A DNA stretch of 64,000 bases, from NCBI GenBank assembly GCA_004519485.1, contig CP038131.1:941001-1005000 (forward strand), written 5' to 3'. The position numbers and the translations under genes are program-made. Every line of letters begins with the position of its first letter. Within the stretch, counting starts at the first letter, position 1. Shown here in pieces: positions 39,427 through 51,379 of the stretch. Under the pieces are notes generated by a model. That model did not search any database. It was not told where the DNA came from and saw only the letters and a program-made list of their open reading frames with translations. This stretch comes from Nannochloropsis oceanica. Its lineage: Eukaryota > Sar > Eustigmatophyceae > Eustigmatales > Monodopsidaceae.

Positions 39427-40738
39427 GTTTCCTGTGGTGTGGGTGGAGAGGGAGAATAGAAGCCAGCGTAAAGGGCTAGTAGTGTGTTGCAGGGTTCGCA
39501 AGGGGTGGTCCGCGGTTTGGGTCAGCGCGTGGGTATGGTTGTGATGGAGTGAAGAAGCCGTGTGAGAACAGTGACGTGGTATGGTAATATAACAAGAGGT
39601 ATGCTGGAGGCAAGAGGCTGGTCCCCAAAATGGGCTAGCAGGCAACGCAGAGGCAATATGCAGGAGACCTAAGAGCTTTAACTATCCATGCCTGTGTTGT
39701 GAGAACTACAGGGAGATGAATGAATGGCAAGCAAGAAGACCGTATGTTCTCTTTCTTTTTCTCTGTCATCCAGGATCGCCACGTTGTTGACGACGATTGA
39801 GCTCTTGGCCGACAGCTGCCTGTTGCGTGAACAAGAGCAAGTTAAACCTAAATGCTTAATCTCACTCCGCAGCACCCCACACAATGCTACAGCCATAATG
39901 GAGTTACCAGGTGCAGAGGATAGCCACCTGCCACGCCCAAGTACAAGCCACACCCCCTCCTCCCCATATAATCATCACCATCACCCCGACCTCCCCACCT
40001 CCGCCTCTGCCCCCGGTGCCAGCCGCCGTCATTGGCCTAAATTCCTCGACAGCACATAAGCGTAAATCATGGCTTGATCCCTGGCAGAACTGGTTGCGCC
40101 TTCGTCGGTCTCCGCTCAAGCTGGTGCTGAATGTCCTATTGCTCCCGGCCGTTACCTCACACGTGATAATCCTCAATTGGAGCGACGCGGCGTACCAGCG
40201 GGCAATGCAGCGGTTATCTGCCTTTTATTTCATGCCAAAAGGAATAGATGACGGGTTGGGTAGGAAAATCTTCTTTCCCAACCAAGATTTTTGGCCGAGG
40301 CCATGGAGCATTATTTCTGGTTGAATGAAACAAGCACAATTTCGGTTTTGAATCGAAATAGTTGAAGACTTTTTTTTAACCAGCAGCATCGACCAATTAT
40401 TCTATCGTTACCGCAAGTAAAATCGAGAGCAACAGCAGTACCGGAAAGCTCTTGGATTGCCCCAAAAAAAAACAAATGCTGCAAGTCCCTGCCAATTACA
40501 TATCCAGCGATTAACAAAGCTGGGAGTGAGCAGTGACTCAACAACGCCCTATGGTAAAGAAGGACAAGAAAAAGAAAAAGAACAGCGAGCTCATTCAAGT
40601 AGTGTGACGCTATCATTGTAATATCTGATTTTCTATTCCGTCTTCAAGCAAGTAAGAAACTCCCCTTTCTCCGCTTCCGCGCACACACACACCAAAACAA
40701 CATAATATCTTCACAACAAAACGCAGCCTTCTCCCTTC
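39427..40738. other. intergenic containing one candidate small gene
   Basis: About 1.3 kb between the start of the ABC1K gene and the end of the next minus-strand gene. It includes the plus-strand candidate at 39724-40324 (listed separately). 40325-40738 shows nothing else. Confidence 0.45.
39724..40324 (+). CDS. hypothetical small membrane protein (tentative 2-exon model)
   Basis: The open frame 39899-40324 has no ATG at its start but reads like coding sequence in its second half: KRKSWLDPWQNWLRLRRSPL then KLVLNVLLLPAVTSHVIILN (one possible membrane helix), ending FFPNQDFWPRPWSIISG. A plausible first exon is MASKKT at 39724-39741 with a GTATGT donor, joined in phase 0 to an acceptor at 39911, giving about 143 aa; other acceptors are possible. 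Residues just after the join are Pro/Thr-rich. No family recognised. The gene would sit in the opposite orientation to both neighbours. Confidence 0.4.
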
Positions 40739-41932
40739 TCACCGTTTCACAGAGTCACTACCACTACTGTTGCTCGCTGTGGACACAGCAGACGGCGGGT
40801 TTAAAGCTTTCATAAACGTTTTAAACGAAGGATACCTCGGCACCCACCCCCCCAACGCCGCCCGTGATTTCGACGTGTCATACACTTTGCCCAAGCTCCG
40901 TTTCCCCTCCTCCGACGGCTTGAAAATAGGCATCTGGTATTGACCCTCAAACAGTGGAGAAGCCACAGCCGCCTCGCAGATTTGCTTGCGTGTCAAAGGG
41001 TTATCGTCGGAAATGAGGAGAATCCGTCCGTCATTCTTGCTGTTGTTTTGGCCGTTATTGTCTACTCGTATGGTGTGGTGATGAAGCAAGCCCGCCATCG
41101 TCGCCCTGGCAGCATCTTCATAGTGCAACAAATTGATAATCCCCTGCTCAGTTGCCCCCACTTCTCCCTTGCTCAACCAGAATGTATGCGGCCCCCTTGT
41201 CTGGGTGTAGAGCCCTGCCAGACGCATCACCGTCCCTCCAGCCGCTGCTACCACACGCTCCGCCTCCAGGATTTTGCTCATCCGCGGGTTGGTTGACAGA
41301 GGGGCCGTTTCATCCACTGTCCCTCCATTATCCTCCGCGAACACCCCGCCGGAAGAAGTGAAGACGAAACCTCCTTTGCCTGACCATAGTTCTAAGGCTC
41401 CTTGCACCTCTCCCACATAATCCTCGTTTTTCGAAGGCGGGACACAAAATACCACATGCGGATACTTCGCCATCCCATGTTGAGCCAGCTTTGTTGCACG
41501 CTCGCTCCGCACACTTGGTTCAACACCCATAGCCCGCAAATCGGCATGGCGGCTTTCAGTGCTTGTCTCGCCGTAGATTGTGGCCTCCGGTCCAAGCGCG
41601 TCACGCCAGGCTTGCCCGAGGAAGACGCCTAGAGTGCCCATCCCCACCACCAACAGGTCATTCTCTCCTGTACTAGCATGCATGGTCGTGGTGCTGCGAT
41701 GCCTAGACGGAGTGGTGCAAGACATGGTGCAAGAGGACTTATCGGTCGCTGCGAAGCCGCCTCGAGGTGTCGTTAATATGAAGGCAACGACTCCAACGGA
41801 GGAGTAAGAGAGTAGAAACTGGAGGCAGGCCAAGAGGAGCAGGAGGAAGGGGCCTCGGGGCGATGAAGGGGAAGGTGCTGAATTTGTCGTTGGTCTTAGA
41901 AATCGGTGTTGGGTGCCGGGGCTGAAGGGCAT
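40739..41932 (-). CDS. plastid NAD(P)-binding Rossmann-fold protein (atypical SDR, YeeZ-like)
   Basis: 397 aa, one exon. The N-terminus has a hydrophobic core (FLLLLLACLQFLLSY) ending VGVVAFILTTPRGG, a plastid-type bipartite presequence, followed by Thr/Ser-rich transit sequence. The mature domain begins near residue 90 with LLVVGMGTLGVFLGQAWRDA (GxGxxG). VVFCVPPSKNEDYVGEV, GFVFTSSGGVFAEDNGGTVD and VMRLAGLYTQTRGPHTFWL follow the pattern of atypical SDRs. The canonical YxxxK is not obvious; PRMSKILEAERVV stands at that place, so catalysis may differ. A substrate cannot be assigned. Confidence 0.8.
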   Translation of the reverse strand: MPFSPGTQHRFLRPTTNSAPSPSSPRGPFLLLLLACLQFLLSYSSVGVVAFILTTPRGGFAATDKSSCTMSCTTPSRHRSTTTMHASTGENDLLVVGMGTLGVFLGQAWRDALGPEATIYGETSTESRHADLRAMGVEPSVRSERATKLAQHGMAKYPHVVFCVPPSKNEDYVGEVQGALELWSGKGGFVFTSSGGVFAEDNGGTVDETAPLSTNPRMSKILEAERVVAAAGGTVMRLAGLYTQTRGPHTFWLSKGEVGATEQGIINLLHYEDAARATMAGLLHHHTIRVDNNGQNNSKNDGRILLISDDNPLTRKQICEAAVASPLFEGQYQMPIFKPSEEGKRSLGKVYDTSKSRAALGGWVPRYPSFKTFMKALNPPSAVSTASNSSGSDSVKR

Positions 41933-43251
41933 GATTGAATTGCCGGACTTGTCCTGTGTTTCTTCATGATGAGATGGATGAGTGTGAGGCTCTTCTTCTC
42001 TGACATCCTGAATAATTGCGTCTGGGCAGCCCTTCTGTTCATCTTTGACTCAGATGATAGTGTTTCAGAAAAATACTTATACCAATCAAGCATGAATGAT
42101 ATGCCGAGTATATCCATAGATGTACCCCTAGCACTGCAAATCCAGTCCAGCAAGCTCCCTCAATGAGCTCAACTCGCCAAAGCGTACATCTTTTGGGCAC
42201 ATATTTTTTTGCCGGCGCTCCTGCTTGTCAACTTGTCATTTGTCCCTGTGGACGCACAAGAAAATCAGCGCTTTATTTCTGCTGCGTGAGAATATAAGTT
42301 TGTACACGTAGTAGCCAGAAGGATCGGAAATCGCTGGAAGAGTGCACATTTTTACTCTCTCCTTGCCTACGCTACGTTCCTACAGCTAACAAGATTTACC
42401 TTAAAAAAACACGAAGAAAAAGGAAGGAGGTGGGGGATAGTTATATTTGCAGATCCATAAGACAACTGATAAAGTAGCCCCAAAAAAATGGTCTGCAAGG
42501 GGAGGAAGAAAAAAAGGAAATTTATCTACCCGAAGAAAGTAAAAAATGAATATGAAGACGCAAGACTATTTCGTTTGAGTGTTGTAGTCTCTCTTGTTCA
42601 TTCCGTGCTATATAAATGAAATGTGAGGATTTGTTATCGTCACATCTTGTCCGCTATTAGTTTGTCGCACCAAATGCTGTAAATTATCAGTGTGTGCGAG
42701 TGGATAGAAGTAAACACTCGCTTACGCACGACCCTGACACACAGCCATAGAATATACACTCTCTTTACCATGCAGCTTTTCTCCTGCATCTTTCCCTCCT
42801 GAATTCAATCTTGAATTTTAAACCTCTTCTTGCTTCTTGTCCTGTTTCCTGCTCACTAAGTAATCCGTACGTACCATGAGAGAAACCACACAATTCTCTG
42901 GTGAAAAAAGACATAACGACTTCCTTGTGTGTGTCCCCTATCATACATTTGCATTTCACTTAATTTTTTTCTAATACATGCATAACTGGAAGACGATCAT
43001 GCACCTGCATCAGGTACTCAATCCATCCGCTTCTTAAACCCATCGCCTTTCTTTCTGACGCCGTGCCCTATATCACACACGCATATTCAGACACTCCCTC
43101 AACCACACTCCATTACTTTTTCTCTGTCGGGCTTCATTTCTCGCTCTCTTTCTGCTTGCGCTTCGTACGGCGACTTGACTGTACAAATCATGGAGAAATT
43201 TTATGTTTATCTAGCTTCTGAAAAAAAAACTCAAAACCTGGACGTACTGGC
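41933..43251. other. intergenic, tandem, AT-richer
   Basis: About 1.3 kb between two minus-strand genes. More A/T than the surroundings, with short A runs near 42400-42560. No gene, tRNA or repeat element was recognised. Confidence 0.5.
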
Positions 43252-45045
43252 TTACACCCCCTCCTCCTTCTCAAACGGGTTCTCCACCTCGTCGTCGCTT
43301 TCCCAGGGAGCTTTCCCACTGGCTCCCTTGCGGTCGCCTGATCCCAATGAGGAAGCCACTGTCACGATAGGGTCCGTCATCGGCCAGGTAGTAGTAATGC
43401 TATTACCATCTCCGCCGCTGTCGCTGGTGCTTAGACCGCTACCTCTCTTTCTCTCCTCCTCTCCACCTGCACTCTCCACCGCTACAGGAGAAGGTAAGGG
43501 CTTGTCGTACAAAAAACTACCTGGTTTGCGCGCCGCCACCACCGCCGCCGATGCTGTTGCGGCAGGACTTTTTTGTTTCAGCACTGTCGTTTCCTTCTGC
43601 CGCTCCTCCCGCTGCATATTCTTCTCCTCTCCTGCTTGAGGCAAGGCTATGACCGGTATATGTGGCACCATTAAGGCTACCCCGTTCTCATTGGCTTCCT
43701 CCACGACCTCCGCTGCATCCCATCCTAACACTTTCAAATAACCCATGGTTTGACCAAACGATGCTGAGGCTGCTGGTGTCGAAATCGCTGCGAGGTTGGC
43801 CAAAGCTCGGTTGAGGTTCCAGGTGCGTTGTTGCGCGACTGCAGGGAGGGTGTAACAGAGGAGGGCTTTGGTGAATTTGTAGAGGTGGACTTCTGCTTGA
43901 GCAAGGCGGCTTTCGTAGAGTTCGCGATCGGCAGAGGAGGCGGAGGGCTGGCGGAGACCTTCGACCTTTTTTTGGAGCTTGAGGATGGAGGTGCGTAAGT
44001 CGTTGCGACCTGCGAGGAGAGTTTTGAGGGATTGGATGCGGCTTTGCTCGTACTCGATGAGGGGGGAGAAAAAGAAGGAGGCTTGTCCCGGGGCGGCCAG
44101 GAAAGTAGGGACGATGTTTGCGTAGAGATCAGCGGTGTGGGAGGCGAGCTCGGGGAGGGGTATGGTGTAGAGCGCCCTCAGTGGAGATGAAGCGTTGTCG
44201 TTGCTGCTCTCTTGCTCGGCGCTACTACTATCCTCCCTACCCTCCGTTACCTCGACTTTGTTCAAAACCTCCACCCTCCGCTCCCCTTCTGCCAGGACAT
44301 GCATAGAGTAACTAAAGGCTTGCAACCCCCGCGCGTACTGCCCAAAACCAGCCGCCAATGCCTTGCCCCCCTCCATCACCTCACTCAGTACCTTCTCGCA
44401 TGAATCGAGCTCAATGCGGACCTTTTCCACCATCACATCCGGGTCGGGTGGCAGAACGAAAGAGGACAGAAATTCAGTCCATTGTATGTAGCCCTGATTA
44501 TGCATGGCAGCCATAGAGGCGGAAGAGAGGGGGGAGGACGGCGGCTTTGAAGAAGAGGAGGAGGAGGGCAAGGGAATAATTTGTCCGACAGAGTTGTCTC
44601 CTTCATCCAGGATTGCCACAATCGAGCCCGCACCTTCGGTGGTGGTGCGCTTCAGAAATTTTTGCGTGAGTATGTCATGGAATAAGAAGGGAGAAGCAGC
44701 GATGCCTTCCATGAAAAACTGCAAGCCATTCATTCGCTGCTTAATAAAGTCGACATCGTGCTTTTTCCGCAGGCCCTTTGGGGGCAACGGTGGGATTAAC
44801 ATCCCCTCCGTGCCAAAGCGTCGTTGCAGTCCCCGTGAAAGTGCCTCAAAATCCGAATAGCGATGTCGGACCCCGTGCTTGGGAAAGGGCCGCGGGCTCT
44901 CGAAGGAATTGCCACCCTGGACACAAACGGCGTAAGTCATCACCTCACGAGCGGAGAAGAGGCCCCCGCTTGTTTTGCGCAGCTCGGGGAGTTCCACGAC
45001 GATGCAGGGTCGATGTTGCTCGTACTCTTGGACGAAGCTACTCAT
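43252..45045 (-). CDS. PX-BAR sorting nexin
   Basis: 597 aa, one exon. The PX domain occupies about residues 10-135: YAVCVQGGNSFESP, VRHRYSDFEALSRGLQRRFG (the Arg-Tyr pair that binds phosphatidylinositol 3-phosphate), IPPLPPKGL, and FIKQRMNGLQFFMEGIAASP. After a Ser-rich linker, residues about 195-465 are long helices with regular heptads (VEKVRIELDSCEKVLSEVME, LLAGRNDLRTSILKLQKKVE, LYESRLAQAEVHLYKFTKAL), as in a BAR domain. The C-terminal tail is low complexity with acidic ends. Expected role: tubulating endosomal sorting, SNX1/SNX4-like; the exact class is not clear. Upstream 5' exons are not needed. Confidence 0.87.
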   Translation of the reverse strand: MSSFVQEYEQHRPCIVVELPELRKTSGGLFSAREVMTYAVCVQGGNSFESPRPFPKHGVRHRYSDFEALSRGLQRRFGTEGMLIPPLPPKGLRKKHDVDFIKQRMNGLQFFMEGIAASPFLFHDILTQKFLKRTTTEGAGSIVAILDEGDNSVGQIIPLPSSSSSSKPPSSPLSSASMAAMHNQGYIQWTEFLSSFVLPPDPDVMVEKVRIELDSCEKVLSEVMEGGKALAAGFGQYARGLQAFSYSMHVLAEGERRVEVLNKVEVTEGREDSSSAEQESSNDNASSPLRALYTIPLPELASHTADLYANIVPTFLAAPGQASFFFSPLIEYEQSRIQSLKTLLAGRNDLRTSILKLQKKVEGLRQPSASSADRELYESRLAQAEVHLYKFTKALLCYTLPAVAQQRTWNLNRALANLAAISTPAASASFGQTMGYLKVLGWDAAEVVEEANENGVALMVPHIPVIALPQAGEEKNMQREERQKETTVLKQKSPAATASAAVVAARKPGSFLYDKPLPSPVAVESAGGEEERKRGSGLSTSDSGGDGNSITTTWPMTDPIVTVASSLGSGDRKGASGKAPWESDDEVENPFEKEEGV

Positions 45046-46054
45046 ATCGCGACGAGATGTTGAGAAGAGATGGATGGTGCTACCGCCCCAACCACCGCTG
45101 GTCCTGCCCTCTCTGCCTGTGATGATGGTGTTTTTGCTCTTACACTTTTGAGTGAGTCTTTTCCTGCTGCCGCCGCCGCTTCTCCTGCCGCCTGTTCTTC
45201 TGATAACTATCGTCCTCTATGGGTGTAGTGATGAGTGCATGGACGCAAAAAGATCATGGCAGGAGGGACCCAAAAAGCATGAGCAGGGAAGGAGTAGAAG
45301 AAGGTATTGTATATGTATATAAAACACCGAGGTTGGCCCATATTCCTTCTTTGGCCAACCACGTTGAGAAGGGTTACCTTCGGACAGGTAAGGCGTGGCT
45401 GCGGGCGATGATCTACATCAACTTAGCACTACTACAGGAAAAATCGTTTTTAATCTTTCCGTCTATCGAGAGCTGTTCTTACTTGCGCTGCGTTTGCGAG
45501 GAGGATTAAAAGAGAGAGATTATAAAGCTTGCGAGGTTGTTGGAGACAGCCCGACTCAACCTCGATCTCTCGCCCTCCCTACAACAGAGCACCAACCCGG
45601 GAGGATACGTCCCGTGAAGATGATTAAATGAAGGGGGAAATTACCGAACGGCGGAGGAGGATGGAAGTATTCTCGCGTCACTGCGGAACCAGGATAAGAG
45701 CAAAAAAAGGAGCAGGAGAAAATGTGACAGTGCTTACACAACCTTTGGAGTTCAGAACATAAACTTGTGTCAACAGAAAAAAGGGGAGGCAGGGTAAGAA
45801 TGGAGGAAGATCACCTTTGTCGGTTGGTAGATGTGTGCGAAGCTTGCTGGAGTGTCGTCATTTTTGTAGAGAATGTTCGTGGAAAGAGAATGGAGAAGGT
45901 ACGCTGTAGAACGCAAGAAATAAAATGGAAAAAAAATGCCAGATGAGAGAAAAGGTGAACCCTTAAAAACAAAGTACAAGACGTGTGTTCCTTTTTACTT
46001 TTCGTTTTTGCCTTGATGCATCCCTTGCCTTCTTTTTCATCTATAAACACTCAA
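45046..46054. other. intergenic, tandem
   Basis: About 1 kb between the sorting nexin start and the 3' end of the next minus-strand gene. No gene recognised. Confidence 0.5.
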
Positions 46055-49000
46055 TTAAACCGAAGGCGTCCATCCTGGCGACGGCGGGTCTTGCCGCTCC
46101 TGCAACGGGTATCTTCCTCCTCCAAAATTCCTTCCCTCTCCCCAACTATGTCCCCGCTCTTCCCCCCGTCCTCCCCCCTTTCCCCCGCGATGATGATAAG
46201 AGGACATTTGCAGATTACTCCGCATGGTGGCGCGCAACTGATCCTGCGAAGACATATGTATGACCGGCCTTCCGTCCCCAGGCGCCAATACGACAATTCT
46301 TCCCGCTGCCGCCTCGCCCATGAAACACTCCTCCACACTATCGTATTGCTGCCAGACTCTGGTCAATTTCGAGGCTCCCGTATGCGTGAGCACGTATCCT
46401 CTTCGTGACACATACGCTTCTTTCGGTAATGCCGATGCATGCGTTCCCACCTTAAATCGATGCTTCGCCTTCTGCACCCCCGAGGGCAAGACAAACGACA
46501 AGGCAAGCACATCCCACGGGAAGGGCCTAAATCGCAGTTCCAACAACAAGGATCGGAGCTCCGCCCCCAACAAAGGAGATCCCACAACGTCTCCTTCCAA
46601 AACCACGATTTCTGAGGGCTTTTTGTTGGGGTAGTCCAACTCATCCATCCGACTATTACTAAACATGTGCCAAATCTCCACATGCTCCCACCCGCCCTCA
46701 GCCGTCCACGCCGCCCGTTTCATATCCTCTCCCCCACCCATCTCTTCCCCTTCCCCCTTCTCCCCTACACCGCGGTTCCCTCTCCCACCCGCGACGTGGA
46801 GTGTGTTGTGTGTCATCTGATCCAAGACGCTTGCGCTAGCCACGCGTATGGACAAATCGTGCAATATACCTTGTAATTCTATCTCAGCCTGCTGCTCGAT
46901 CGAAGTCGAGCACGGAAAGGACGACGACGTAGAGGACACAGCGGAAGACGAACAAAGAATGGCGCAGCAATGCGGGCGCTGTTGGTTGTAAACGACGGTG
47001 CGAAGGAGGTGGATGGGGAGGAGGGCGTCCCGTGCCTCGGCAGGGAGGGACTGAAACCAAGAAATGACAGGCTTGAGCTCACCCACATTCACCCCCGGTA
47101 GATCCGCCAACCCCTTACTTGCCCACAGACGAGTTGCTTGGTACCGTCGGCGTCGCTTCCGCTCTTCCTTGTCCTGCTGGTGCTGCTGGTGCTGCGGTTG
47201 GTCCTCCTCCTGCCATTCCGGATGGAGGTCCTCAGCAGCCAGCACCTCCGAAAAGCACAATAACAAGCGGCGCAGCATTCCCCCCTCCTTCCGTTCGATT
47301 GCGTCTCGAAAAGTCACTTCTCGCGCCAACCCTGCTAAGAGCCGCATCATCCCTGGTGGGGTAGTCAGCTCCCCCGTAGCGTACTCCTGCAATACGTTCG
47401 CCTCCATCCACTGCAGAGACTGCACACTCGCCAGCAGCACCAAGGCGCGGACAAGCTCCTCTGTCTCCGCTTCCTTTTTCGCCTTCTTCCCTTCTTCTTC
47501 AACCTCCTCTTCCTCCACTTCATCGTCCTCGTCCTCGTCCATGAGTAACAATTTGGCCTTGAATTCTTCCGCGAGCTCCTCCGGAGCCTCCACCCCGTCG
47601 TCATCCGCGTCCTTGTTTTTCCTCTCCCTCCCCATCACATACCGGGAAAACCCCTCATAGGCCATCTCAGCCACCCATGCCTTGGCCTCCGTCTCCCCGT
47701 CGACACCACAAGTAGCGGCAGCAGAAGCAATATCAGTGGCAGCTGTAGCAGTACTATCAGCAACAGCCAAAGTCATGGGGACAGCGGCCGCAGCCGATGA
47801 GGAGGAGGAGGAAGAAGGCAACTTTCTACTGCCGCTGCTACTGCTACTCCCACCTTTCAGGGTATCCCGCTGGTGCTTGTACGCCTCATGAAAACAAACC
47901 AGCAGGGCCCTCGCCATCACCCCCTCCTTCTCCCCCAACACCGCCGGCCACAGATGGAAGAACGCAGCTAACGGTCCCAGTGACGCCAGCTTTCCGTTCA
48001 ACAGAAAGATGTCATACACCAATGCGCGGACTCTCTGTAGCAGCCTGAGCTCTTTACACAAACAGGTAAACAATGCAGCAGCCGCAAACCCATCACGTTG
48101 CCGGCGGAAAGCAAATTCTTTCTCCCTCTCCCTCTCATGATCCGTTTCTGTCTGTGACTTTCGCCCTTGCCGGTGACCGCCGCTGATATCGCCATCCTCC
48201 TTCCCTTCCTTCTGCTCCTTATCCTCTTCCTGCTTTTCCTCCTCTTCCTCGTCTTGCTCCTTTTCCTCCTCTTCCTTCTCCTCCTCAATACCCCCGTCCC
48301 CGCCCTCCTTCCCTCCCTCCGCTACCTCCCCCTTTGCTGGCTTGTACAACTGCTGCAGCAATTCATCCAGTATCAACTCCACAAAATAGGCTCCGTAATC
48401 TTTCTCTTCACACAACCGCAATACTACCCCCGCAGCCAGCCCCACCAGCCTCCCCGCCTCGCTATTCTTGTATACTGGGTCCTGCAACCAATACCCCTCC
48501 CTGTCCCTCCTCAGCGCTTGAGACATCTTCCTCTTGTAAGTGACCAAAATCCGATGACAAGCCATCTGCGGCGCAATGTGTGCCGCCTCCCGTAACAGTA
48601 AAACCATGCGCTCCACGCCCATATTCATTTTGTCCTCCGTCAACGATGGCAACTCCCGACAAAACACATAACGATCCAACGCCAGTTGAGTAAACTTCGA
48701 TTCAGCGAACGGACGGTCCTTCACCATGCCCCATAACAAAGCTACTTCCTCTAGGATGGTCGATGTCCCTCCTTCCCCCTCCTGACCTTGTCTTCCTTTT
48801 CGTCCTCCTGGCTCTTCTCCAAATTCTTCTTCCTTCTCTTCCTCCTCTTCCTCATCTCGCTCTTCTTCTTCTTGCTCTCCGTCCCCATCGCCTTCGTGCT
48901 GATCTTTGACTGCAGCCTCAACGGTTTGCTCTTCTCGTTCCTTATCTGCTTCCTTCTGCTTCTCTTTCTTGGCAATACTGGTAGTAGGGGTGCTTTGGGA

Positions 49001-49640
49001 AGCGCTTATGCTTTTGGTGGTGGCAGCCTCTCGTTGACTGCTCTTACTCGTACTTTTCTTGAGACTCAAAATATCGGTGGCTTTGAAACTCTTGGTTAAT
49101 TCTTGCTCTTGTGGATTCTGTGTGGAAGGACGGGAGAGAAGGAGGGTGGGTGGGAGGAAGGGCGTGAGTCGTCCTCCGTTGTCCGACAGATAGTGGGCAA
49201 GGAGGTAGGGAGGAGAGGACAAAGAGACGACAAGAGAAGAATTCGTGGGGAGAAACCATTGGGGATCAGCATACGCTCGGGACTGTAAACATCACACATT
49301 CAAGCCGTACACACTGATACAGAGGAAGAGACTGACATACTGTGGGAGGCTTCGTTGCCGCCTTGGCTTTCTTGTTGCCGCTGCCCCCTCTGCCGCCGCA
49401 ACCATCGCCCTCCACATCCATGGCCCTATTTCCATCACAAGCATCGTCGCGGTCCGCACGTTTCCGCTTGCCAGGGACCGGCAGACCATGCGCCTCGAGC
49501 GTGTCCTCGAGTTCTTCTACCCGCTCTTCTGTGGCGGCCAGCTTGCTTTCTAAGTCAGCAATGTGCTCCTTTTGGGACTTGATAGTCTTGACGGCGTTGG
49601 CCATGGCGGCCTTGTACCGCTCTTCGTTGGTACCCGCCAT
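46055..49640 (-). CDS. large protein of unknown family: coiled coil, acidic stretches, RG-rich tail (2 exons)
   Basis: Exon 1 (49640-49341, 100 codons) encodes MAGTNEERYKAAMANAVKTI then KSQKEHIADLESKLAATEER..., a coiled coil, followed by a basic nuclear-signal-like GKRKRADRDD and KKAKAATK. Exon 2 (49117-46055) joins in phase 0 (donor GTATGT, acceptor CCACACAG) and starts NPQEQELTKSFKATDILSLK; the total is 1120 aa. Very acidic Glu runs (about 195-240, 385-440, 630-665) alternate with folded-looking helical parts (FTQLALDRYVFCRELPSL, GFAAAALFTCLCKELRLLQR, FFHLWPAVLGEKEGVMARAL). A C-terminal beta-type region (EIVVLEGDVVGSPLLGAELR, FVLPSGVQKAKHRFKVG) precedes a Gly/Arg-rich end. I recognise no family; nuclear, chromatin or RNA-related work would fit the composition but is inference. 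Confidence 0.75.
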
Positions 49641-50172
49641 CGTCTTTGGTAATGTGCGGGCTGGGTGTTGTCTGTTGGGGTTGGTTGAGAATGGCTTTGT
49701 GGTGACAGGAATACATAAAGGGGTGGGAGGCTAAAATCCAAGGACCACACTGAAGAATCACAGCGCTTACGCAATCTCCATGACAACACCGTGCTAATGC
49801 TCATCATGGTTGTCTGGGAGTGGCTGCGTGAATGAAGGACAGACTGAGAGCTAACACCACAAGCAAAATACAATGCGCATCATGTCTCATATGTGACCAT
49901 CGGGTCGACTTTTCTCGCTCCCACGATCGCTCATGTAGATGCCTTTCCCCCCCCTTAACCACTTGGCACCTTTCCATCTCCCCTTCCAGGCCCTTCAAAA
50001 CGACCTGGTCAAACAGATGGTGACAATGCCGTGGCCTGTAGACGATGCGCATGGCTGGCGGAGTCTCGGCAAAGACCCTATGAAGAAGCAAGAACAGAAT
50101 AATGACCCTCACGCACCCCCCCTCCAACAGCACAGGCAGGCTCACTCGAGCGGGAAAAGGAGGTGCACAGCT
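49641..50172. other. intergenic, divergent 5' region
   Basis: About 0.5 kb between the unknown 1120-aa gene and NF-YB. The NF-YB frame is open upstream to an ATG at 49939, so part of this could be coding if that start is used. Confidence 0.4.
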
Positions 50173-50968
50173 ATGGAAGAAACGGGTGGCTACGAAATGG
50201 GCGGAGGCGGAGGAGGTGGCGCCGGAGGGGGCGGGGGAGGGGATGAGGTCAGGGAGCAGGACCGATACTTGCCCATAGCCAACATCAGTCGAATCATGAA
50301 GAAGTCTCTGGTGAGTGCTTTACGTTGCGGGTAGTGAGTGCTCATCTTTGTTGCAGTTTTTTAAGCGGAGTGGACCGAGAATGAAGAGCGTGCGCTTGTA
50401 TTTTTGGATCTTGTCCCCTCGTTACAATCCCCCGTATCTCCCCATCTCACACGCTTTTGCTTCCTTCCATGCCCCTTCTCCACAGCCCGCCAATGCCAAG
50501 ATCGCCAAGGACGCCAAGGAAACTGTACAAGAATGTGTTTCAGAATTCATCTCCTTCATCACGTCGGAAGCCAGTGACAAATGTCAACAAGAGAAACGCA
50601 AGACTATCAACGGCGACGACCTTCTTTGGGCCATGAGCACCCTTGGCTTTGATAAATACGTCGAGCCCCTTAAGCTCTACCTGGTGAAGTATCGTGAATC
50701 CGTCAAAGGTGGCGAAAAATCAGATGGAGGGAAAAAAGGCAAGGCTGGAGGGGAGGAGGCGAGCGCGTCGGTTACCACGGGCAGCAGTGCAGCGGCGCCT
50801 GTCACCGCGAGTGCTTCAGGTAGTGGTGGAGGAGGAGCGGGCATGGTGATGAGCGGGTCAGCATCGGAACAAGCAACAGTGCAGCAACAGCAACAGCAAC
50901 AACACGCAGCTTACCAACTGCCGCCTGTAGGGCAAGAGCAGCAGCCCGCTCCGTCTTCGGGGCCTTAA
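50173..50968 (+). CDS. NFYB: NF-YB (HAP3) CCAAT-binding histone-fold subunit (2 exons)
   Basis: Exons 50173-50310 and 50486-50968 join in phase 0 (donor GTGAGT, acceptor CTCCACAG) to 206 aa. After a Gly-rich N-terminus the histone fold covers residues about 27-117: [20 protein letters not shown] across the splice to [40 protein letters not shown] and [20 protein letters not shown]. This is close to identical with the plant and animal core, including the residues that contact NF-YC and DNA. The C-terminus is Gly/Ser/Ala- then Gln-rich. Forms the NF-Y trimer on CCAAT boxes. A longer form starting at 49939 or at later in-frame ATGs before 50173 cannot be ruled out. Confidence 0.95.
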
Positions 50969-51333
50969 GGGTGTTAAATTTTTGTATGTTTGTTGGTGTT
51001 TGACTGCTCGTGTGCAGATGAGAGTAAGGAGAGAGGACAAGAGTGTCTACGTGCTTTTGTATGTTGGAACTAGGTAGCGATGTTCAGCAAGGGATCGATT
51101 TCTATATCCGTCATGTGTCTATAGAAGGCCAGGACGGGAAAAGGAAAAGAGAGAAAGGAGAGAGGGCGACCAAAAGAAGGAAAGGCTAGGATAGTTGTGG
51201 ATAATGCTTCTCCGCGAAACGGCAGAGAAGAGGATTGACACAGAGGAAAATGACAACACCATTAAAAGTTGGTGACAAAATATGCCTGCAAATAACCACA
51301 AGAATTGGTCGAAAGGGAAAAAGCAGCACAAGC

Positions 51334-51379
<46 letters not shown>

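Noticed and set aside
43175-43639. 154-codon plus-strand frame
   Set aside because: Antisense to the low-complexity tail of the sorting nexin.
47064-47660. 198-codon plus-strand frame
   Set aside because: It lies antisense inside the 1120-aa gene, is Ser/Arg-rich and matches nothing; the minus strand has the long continuous frame.
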